Source: an uncultured Selenomonadales bacterium | Lineage (GTDB): Bacteria > Bacillota > Negativicutes > Selenomonadales > Selenomonadaceae | Assembly: GCA_937877565.1 (NCBI GenBank) | Contig: CALFJB010000009.1 | Location: forward strand, 1-52,352 | Length of the DNA stretch: 52,352 nt | Direction of reading: 5' to 3' | In this document: piece after piece, positions 33,001-42,000 of the stretch | Position numbering within the stretch: position 1 is the first letter of the stretch | Layout of the letters: each line of letters starts with the position of its first letter | The notes under the pieces: generated by a model | What the model saw: the letters and a program-made list of their open reading frames with translations, nothing else | The model's database searches: none | Told to the model about the DNA's origin: nothing | Position numbers and translations under genes: made by a program

Positions 33001-36000
33001 TGTCATTAAAGGCGCGTTGAATACTGATGATCCTTCATTCCCGGGCGAACCCGGCGAAGAACCTGTTCCCGAAGATCCGGACGAACTTACCCCAGAAGAA
33101 CAAGATGCTATTAATGCTTACAACACAAGATTAGATGCTTATAACAATTATGCTCGTAACGTTAATAACTATAAAAACATTGAAGCCAATTTGAAGATTA
33201 AATTGCAGACTTATGAAAAAGGAGCAGCAATAGCCGACACTGATCCCGTTGAATATGAATATGCATATCAAGCAAAAACGATTACCGTTCCAAATCAAAT
33301 AGTTGGAACAAATGCAGCAGAAACAATTACAGTAGAAGAGACTGTTAGAAATGCTACTGTTTCAGCTCTTGCAGGTTACGATTCAATCTTAAGCACAGGC
33401 TCCAATGTTTCTATTAACGCCGGTATTGGTAATGATACAATTAACCTCGTAGACGGCACTAAAAACGCTTCAGGAAATACAGTTTATGGCGGTTACGGCG
33501 AAGACGTTATTTACAGCAGTGGAATGAGCAACCTCTTCCAATATAATGCTACATATGGCGAAGGCAAAGATACTATTTACGGTTTCTCTGAACAAGATAC
33601 TATTACCATTACTTCAGGTACTTATTCAGAAGCTAAAATGACTGCTGATGGTTTCAAGATTTTCCTTGGCGACGGTTGGATTGTGCTTCCTGATGTTAAA
33701 GGCGGAGATAAACTTCACATTTACGATTCAGAACATACTGCTCGCGTAACAGTTGACAGTACCGCTTTTGGAACAAATACTAACGACACAGCAGAACTTG
33801 GTGAATCATTTGGCGGTTATCTTTATAAAGCATTAAACGGCGATGATCTCATTACCGTTGCAAGTGATGCTTATGATTTAACTGTTGACGCAGGCGCAGG
33901 CAATGATACTATCGAAGTTCAAGGCGGCAACAACATTACCATTATAATGGGTAACGGTTATGATACTGTAAATACTTCAACAGATGTTAATGAAGGTCGC
34001 GTTTTTGTATTCGACGCTTGGTATCAAGGCGTTAATGTCATTAACGGTATCAGAGAAGACGATACAATCAGACTGGATTATACAGATTTCGGTATTAACG
34101 GTATTTATAAAACCGAATTTATCGACGATTACTTTGTTATTACGCTTAAAGATGAAAAAACTGTAATTAGACTTAAAGAAGGCACTGACACTGAAGGTAA
34201 ATATCAAAGACCCGGCGTCGGTACAAAATCTTTCAAATTACAAATTCAGAAAGCAGATGGTTCATACACAACCGAGCCATACGATATTCCGTTTATTCAA
34301 GAAGTCGAAGGTACAGACGCAGTTACATTTAATGAATTGTATGATAAATCTGTACTTATTGGCGACAGTGCAGCTAACAAAATTACTATCAACGGCGCAA
34401 GTGAAGTTTCTATCGATGCAGGCATAGGTAATGATACTATAGACGTTCAAGCAGGTGAAAATCTTACAATTACCGGCGGACTTGGCAACGATTCAATTAA
34501 CTTAAAAACTGATACTCACGTTTACAATTATCGTCGCGGCGATGGCAATGACTCTATTACCGGCTGGGCTGGCAACTCTATTCTTGATCTTACCGGTTTT
34601 GCTAGTGGCGAAATTACAACTTTAATGACTGGTTCAAACGGCGATATTTTCCAAATTAGTTTACCCGGCGGTTCCATTACATTTAACGGCGAAGCTGTCG
34701 TTCCGGGACAAACTGAAATTATTATCAGCGGTTTATCTGATATAACCGGAAACCATACTATTTCTGTTCCAAAGATTATTACCGGTAAAGCAAGTGCTGA
34801 TGTATTGGTCAATACAGAAGACAATTACGAGATCAATGCACTTGGCGGCGCAGATAGAATTACAAATTCAGGCAGCAAAGTTAAAATCGACGCAGGCGCA
34901 GGTAAAGATACTGTTCATAGTTCTGAAGGCGACAGCGTTACAATTTTGGGCGGCGGCGGCGCAGACTCTATCAAAGTTGATGCCGGCAATTTGAATTCAA
35001 TCGACGGCGGCGACGGTGCAGACAGAATTATTCTCGGTGAGGAAGTTATTCGTTCAACCATTAATGCCGGTGCCGGTAATGATGTCATTTTCGGAAACGT
35101 TCTCAACAATACTTTCTACTATAAATCCGGCGACGGCAGCGATACTATTTATGGTTTCCATAACGGCGATAAACTTCAAATTCAAGATGTTGCAGTTTCA
35201 ACCGTAACCGGCAGCGACGGCAGTACTCCTATTGCTAAAGTTGAAGTCAATGAAAATGGCTTGGTTATCAATCTTAAAGACGGCAAACAACTCACTTTGA
35301 AAGGCGCAAGAAAATCTACTGCTGCCATAGATTCACAAGATCCTGGAGACTTTGAATTCCTTAACGGTACTGATAACTTCAATATCACTACGCTTACTTC
35401 AACAGTTATTGGCGGCGAAAAGAAAGTAGTTTCAGGTACTCTGCTTGTTGAAATTCCAAACCAAAAGAATACTACAAAATATATACCATTTGAAAACTAC
35501 ACTAAGGCTATTAAGATTGTCGGTACTCCTGTTTCAGATACCATTACCAATTATCAAGGTGCTGATAATGTTACTGTAGATGCCGGCGGTTATGCTGATA
35601 TTATCAAAAATGAAGCTGACAACGTTTCAATCAATGCAGGCGCAGGTAACGATAAGATTTACTTCGGCAACGCTTATGCTTACGATGAAACTGCCCATGA
35701 AGATACAGTTGAAGTTGAAGTTCCTTCACATGCATTGCGCGTTACTGTTAATGCAGGTACAGGCGACGATACTATTTGGGGCAACAGCAACGGCGGTCAC
35801 CTTTACAAATATGCAGATGGCGACGGCAACGACGTTATTTATAGTTTCGGTGCAACTGACACTATAGACCTTCAAGGCGCAACTTACACCACAGATATTG
35901 GTAACACCACCAAACATGAAGCTGTTAAAGTTGACAAAAAAGATGGCAACAACCAACTTTACAGTTATACTTTCTTTGATTCCAATGACTTAGGAGAATA

Positions 36001-39000
36001 TACCGCTGCAACAAGATCTCTTGCTACTCAACCAAAAGTTGACGGAACAGGTAATGAATATTATGTTGCCAAGACTACTGCTGCAACTTCCAGAACCGGC
36101 GAATTTACACTTAAACAATTAAAGAAAGAATCAGAAATTACCGGTAATGAATCTGATTATATTGCAGTTAATTATTATGTTGAAGGCGGCAAGGAAGTTT
36201 ATAAAACTGACACATCCAGAGTTATAGCAACCACCACAAAACAAAATGCTGAAGGTAAAAATGTTTATGTTAAATTAAACTCAATAGCTGCAGTTGAGGC
36301 AGCTGATGGAGTCGTTGGCTCCGATGACACGACAACTAATTTGGCTGAAGCCGCAAAAGCAATTCGCTACTATTGGGGCACTGACGGCGAAAAGAAATAT
36401 ACTGCAACTTCAACTAAAGTTGGCGTAGCTACTGCATTAGCTGAAACAGCAAACGGCAACCATTTCTATCTTAGAAAAGATGCTGGATTAACTTTAAATA
36501 CTACGGATTCTTATACTGAAGCTCAAGTTTCCAGTGACGCTGCCGAAGTCGCTACATTTGTAAATTATTACGTTGCTACTGATTCAACCAAACGCCTTAC
36601 AACCCTTGATTCAACAACTATCACTACTGCAAATCAACCCGGCACTTATCTCAAACTCGCGTATGTAAATTCAAGTGCATTTGACGGCGATAATGGTCAA
36701 GGTGTAATTGCTGCTAACGCAACAAGTGCGATGACAACAACCAATCTTGCAGATACAGCGCAAAAAGTTTCTTCCTATAAAGACGCTGCTGATAATAAAA
36801 TTTACTATACAACAGATTCTACTGTAGATTTGACAACTGTAGACTATACAGGTCACTATGTTAAATATGGTACAGATATTACAGGAAATGACATCGCCTC
36901 ATCAAATATTGTTGCTGCAGCTGATATAGCTACTAGTGGCAACTACATAAAAGTTAAAAAATATGAAGATAAAGACGGTGTACATTATGTCACTGCAAAC
37001 CGTGTTACAGGTAAAACTTTAACCACTCAAGCCACAACTAAATATATTAAATTCGGAGTTGATACAAAAGACGAATATATAGACGGCACCGATCTTGCAG
37101 ATAGTGCTGAAGCAGCCGCTATATCTCTTACTTATTACTATCAAAAATCAGATGGCACATTGGTTTATACGGATCAGAAAAGCCATAACGAAACTACTTC
37201 AGTAACTCCTACATCAACCAATAAATATCTCAAACAAAATAAGAATATTGAAGATATAAATTCTACAACGATTAACGATACCAACAATACAGTTACAACT
37301 GATGTAAATGAAGCAGGTGACGGATATTTAATTTACCAGTATACAGACGGCATAGGAGAAGTACATTATGTAACTAGTGCAGATGCGATTAATGTAACTA
37401 AAACTATAACTCATACTTCGTTGGATGCAACTTATTATGCTAAATACGGTGCAACAGCTGTAGCAGGTAGTGAAAATCACGAATTTACACCAGATCAAAC
37501 TGACATTACTCCAGTTGGCTATAAAAATGTTAAATCTTATACAGATTATAACAGTACACATTATACGCTTGCTGATGAAGTTACCAATAAAACTTTAACG
37601 ACTTCGGACGTAGAAAAATATGTTAAATTCGGTAAAACTGCTACAGACGACGAATATGCAGAATCCGACCTTGCAGATACTGTTACAAAAGCTGCTCAAA
37701 AAGTTAATTACTACTATGGCACCGATGGAACTCAAAAATATACCGTCAATGCAACAGTAACCGGCGTTCAAACAGCTGATGCAAAAGATGAAGGCGGCAA
37801 TCAGTATTACGTCAAAATTGGTCAAAAGCTTACTACAGCAACAACCGATAATAATACTACTGCAATTTCAACTACTACTGCTGATTTTGCTCAAGCAGTT
37901 AAATACTACTACGATGTCAATGGAGTTAAACGCTATATCACTAACGCCACAAAAACTGTTACCACTGCACTATACAACGATAACGGGCATCAATACTACA
38001 TTAAAACCAACAAATCTATTACTAACGGAACCAAAGCATCTGACAATACCGATAATGTAACAACTAATTTGGATGAAGCAGCTACAGCACTTAATTATTA
38101 TTATACAGTTGAAGCTGACGACTCTAAATTAATTCATTACATTAATAACGCAGAAGCACCTCGTTTAACTACCGGAGAGTTCACTTACACAGCAGACGAC
38201 GGCACAGTTTATAAATATTACGCAAGATTAAAAGATAAAGACGGCAATGTGGTAAATGTTGCAGATGGCGCAGATTATACAAGAAATCAAATTAGTGAAT
38301 TGGATTCAAGAGTTGCCGTAATGGTTAAGACTTATACAGATGCAGACGATACTGAACATCTTACCACTAAAGACGAAGCAACCATTGCTACTAAATTATT
38401 TAAAGACGGTTCAGGTGAGCAATGGTATCTTAAATCCGGTTTAGCTGCAGATGCTGATGTTACCGATAAAACAAATTGGACAACCAATATAAATTTAGCT
38501 GATGCTACTCCTAAAGAAATTAAATACTATATAGATGAAGACGGCAACGAAGTATATACACTTGCTAACTCTCATGATATTAACGGTCAAAAAGTTCAAG
38601 AAGACGTATGGCAAGAAGTTGACGATCCTTATCATAAAGACGTTATCATTAAAGTTGGTACAGGCACAATCACATTGAAGAATCTTTCCACCGAAGAAGA
38701 CTTCAAAGTACATCTTACCAATGTAGGTGCTGCAAGCGACACTAAACAAGAAGCAGTTACCAAGATTCACAATATCAGCCGCACTGAAGCAACATCTGAT
38801 AACGCTTTTGAAAATACCATTGACGAATACATTATTAAAGGTAATGCTGCAGGCAATAATGTTATCAACAGTGGCGCAGGAGCTTCAATCAATGTCAGCG
38901 CAGGTGGAGAAAATACAATCACCAATACTGCTGCAGATGTTACAATCCAGACAAGCAACAGTGCTGATACAATTACAACAACCGGCGACGGCGTAAAAAT

Positions 39001-42000
39001 CTATGCAGGCGAAGGCAGAAATAAAATCACTGTAAACGAGGGCGGCTCCAACTCTGAAATTACTTCCGGCAAAGACGCAGATACAATTACAAATAGTGCT
39101 TCCGGCGTTTCAATTAATGCAGGCAGTGGCGAAAATAAGATAACCAATAGCGGCGAAGCAGCACAAATTTCTACAGGTGCTGACAATGATACAATTACCA
39201 ATACAGCAAATGATGTAACAATCAGCACAGGCAGCGGTAATGATTCTATTGATCTGTCAGGTTCAAAGAATGACGGTGTAATTGTTGACGCAGGCGAAGG
39301 CGACGATACTATTACTGCCAATACTACAGGCGGCAGAATATATATTCTTAATCCTTCTTCCGGCAACGACGTTATTTACAACTGGACCGATGCGGATATA
39401 CTCAAACTTTCATATGACTCTACTGCAGGCGAAGCATACGAGAAAGAATTTACCTCTGAAGGTATTGTTGTTAGAATTTACAAAGTTGAAAACGATGTAA
39501 AAACTGTACTTTCTTCAGTTAGAGTTACAAAAGATTATTCCGGCACTGATGGTCCTGTTGAAGGCGGAAAAGAATTTTATATCTACGATAAGGATAATCA
39601 CCTGCTTGAATACTTTACAACTCCTTATATCAAATATGCAGATGAGGAAAATACTTTAACTCTTAGTGCAATAAGCGGCACAGATAACGAAACAGGCTAC
39701 ACCATTCAAGGAACTGAAGCCTCTAACACCATTGATAACAGAAATGATTATTCAACAATTTTGGCTGATGCTGGTGCTGATACAATCTTCACAAGCGGCA
39801 ACTATGTTTCTGTAAACGGCGGCGCAGACAATGACCTTATTGTTCTTGCTACTGGAAGTATGTATGATACTTCTACAAATAAGATCACTAACGGAAATGC
39901 TGCAAATGTAAAAGGCGTTTCAATTTCCGGCGGTACAGGCGACGATACAATAGTTGCAAATGACGATGGCGAATATCGTACAGGAAACATGGTTATTTAC
40001 CAATACAGTGAAGGCGACGGTAACGACGTTATCAAAGGTTTCCGCCAAGAAGATATGATCTACATTACCGGCAACTATTCCACTACCATTGACAGCAGTA
40101 ACAACTTCATTATCAATGTTATGAATGAAAATGATTCTGTTACAGGCTCAATTAAACTTCAGGGCTATGAACACGGCAAAGAAGTTCAAATTGCAAAATA
40201 TAACTCCACCATTGATGACTATGAACCAAGTGAAGTTCCATATATCGTTCCTGAACTTGTTACAATCAATGCAACAACTCACACTGTTGATACAGACGAA
40301 CGTTCCAATGTACTTATCAACGGTGAAAACGTAGCCGAAACAATTACAGCCGGTGGCAAAAATACTTCTATCTTTGCAAACGGCGGCGACGATAAGATTA
40401 TTTTGTCCGATGATAAAGTTGGTATCCAAGTTTACGCAGGCGCAGGTAATGATACAATTCAAGCTGCTTTACCACATGAAGCAGGCGTTCTCTATGTATT
40501 CAACAATAACGAAAACAACAACCTCATTATTAACTTTGGCGAAAATGATTCAATTAAATTTAACGGCACATGGGATTCAACAGCTTCCGGCGCAACGTTA
40601 GTTTCTGACAATGAAGAAACCAACACCAAAGACCTTATCTTGAAACTCGGCAATACTATCGTAACTCTTCAAGCTTGCGGCACAGAAGGTAGTAGTATTA
40701 AAGTTTATGATGACACTACTACAACTACTCCTAAAACTGTTCAAATAGGTAAAGTTATAGCCGGTAAAGATACAGCAGATAGTCTTACCAATGAAGATGC
40801 TGAATATGTCATTCAAGGTTACGGCGGCAGAGATACTATTGTTAATAACGCAAGCGATGTTACAATTAGCGGCGGCGATCAGAACGATACTATCACACAC
40901 GTTGGAACAAATTCTTCAATCGACGGCGGCAGAGGCGACGATGTAATTAACATTAACGTTGACACCAGCCAAAATACACATTCCGGCGGTACAAAGATTG
41001 TTATTTCTGAAGGCAGCGACCAAATTAACAACAACGATCCTACTCATGCTCATACTTATCAAGTAAATCCGAACACTTCAGCCTCAGCATATATTAATAA
41101 CTTCACTGCAAATGATATAATCCAGATTATGGACGACGGAGCTACGATCAATGAACTTAATGCATTAAATGCTTATTCCGGCGAATATCTCGTATTGGTA
41201 ATTGGCTCAACTACTCTCTATCTTAGAGGAACAGAAACTAATAGCGGTATTGTTCCCGGTCAAGCACTTAATATTAAGAAGAGCGACGGAACAACAGCTT
41301 GGGCAGCAGTTACAGTTCCATACATTGCAACCGGTACTGCTGCAGGCGAAACAATTTTGTCTGATAAAGTTAGTGCATTTACCAGCAGTGGACTTGCAGC
41401 AGATGCTACAGCTGCCGTTACTTATGATCAAGATAATTACTACGTTGACGCTCAAGCCGGTGCTGACTATATCGGCAACAACAAAGCAGGTGCATCTATC
41501 GTTGCAAACGCAGGTAACGACACAATTAACAACCTTGAAGGCGGTACAAGTGCTTCACTCGTTGGCGGCTTAAACGACGACTTAATTAAGAACGCGGCAA
41601 ACAATGTAACAATTTACGCAGGCAGAGGCGAAGACACCATTGAAAATACAGGTACAACGGGCATTGTATATAACTTTGCTAGAGGCGACGGCAACGTTAC
41701 TATCAAAGGCTGGAATACAGGCGATACACTCAATTTTGAAGGCTTGAGAAATTCCAATAAACCTGGTGAATACAGCGCGTATATCAGCCAAGATTATACA
41801 AAGATTACATTGAATACAGATGACGGTAACTACATTGTTCTTTCAAATGCAGCCGATACAGCACTTGTAGACAATGATGGTGTTGCTCCTACAATTAACA
41901 TGAAACTTGGATTAGAAACTGTAGATTCTCTCAAAACTGCCACATTAAAACCGAGTATTATTCAAATGGATGACGGCGATCTTGACACTGCATTTACAAG

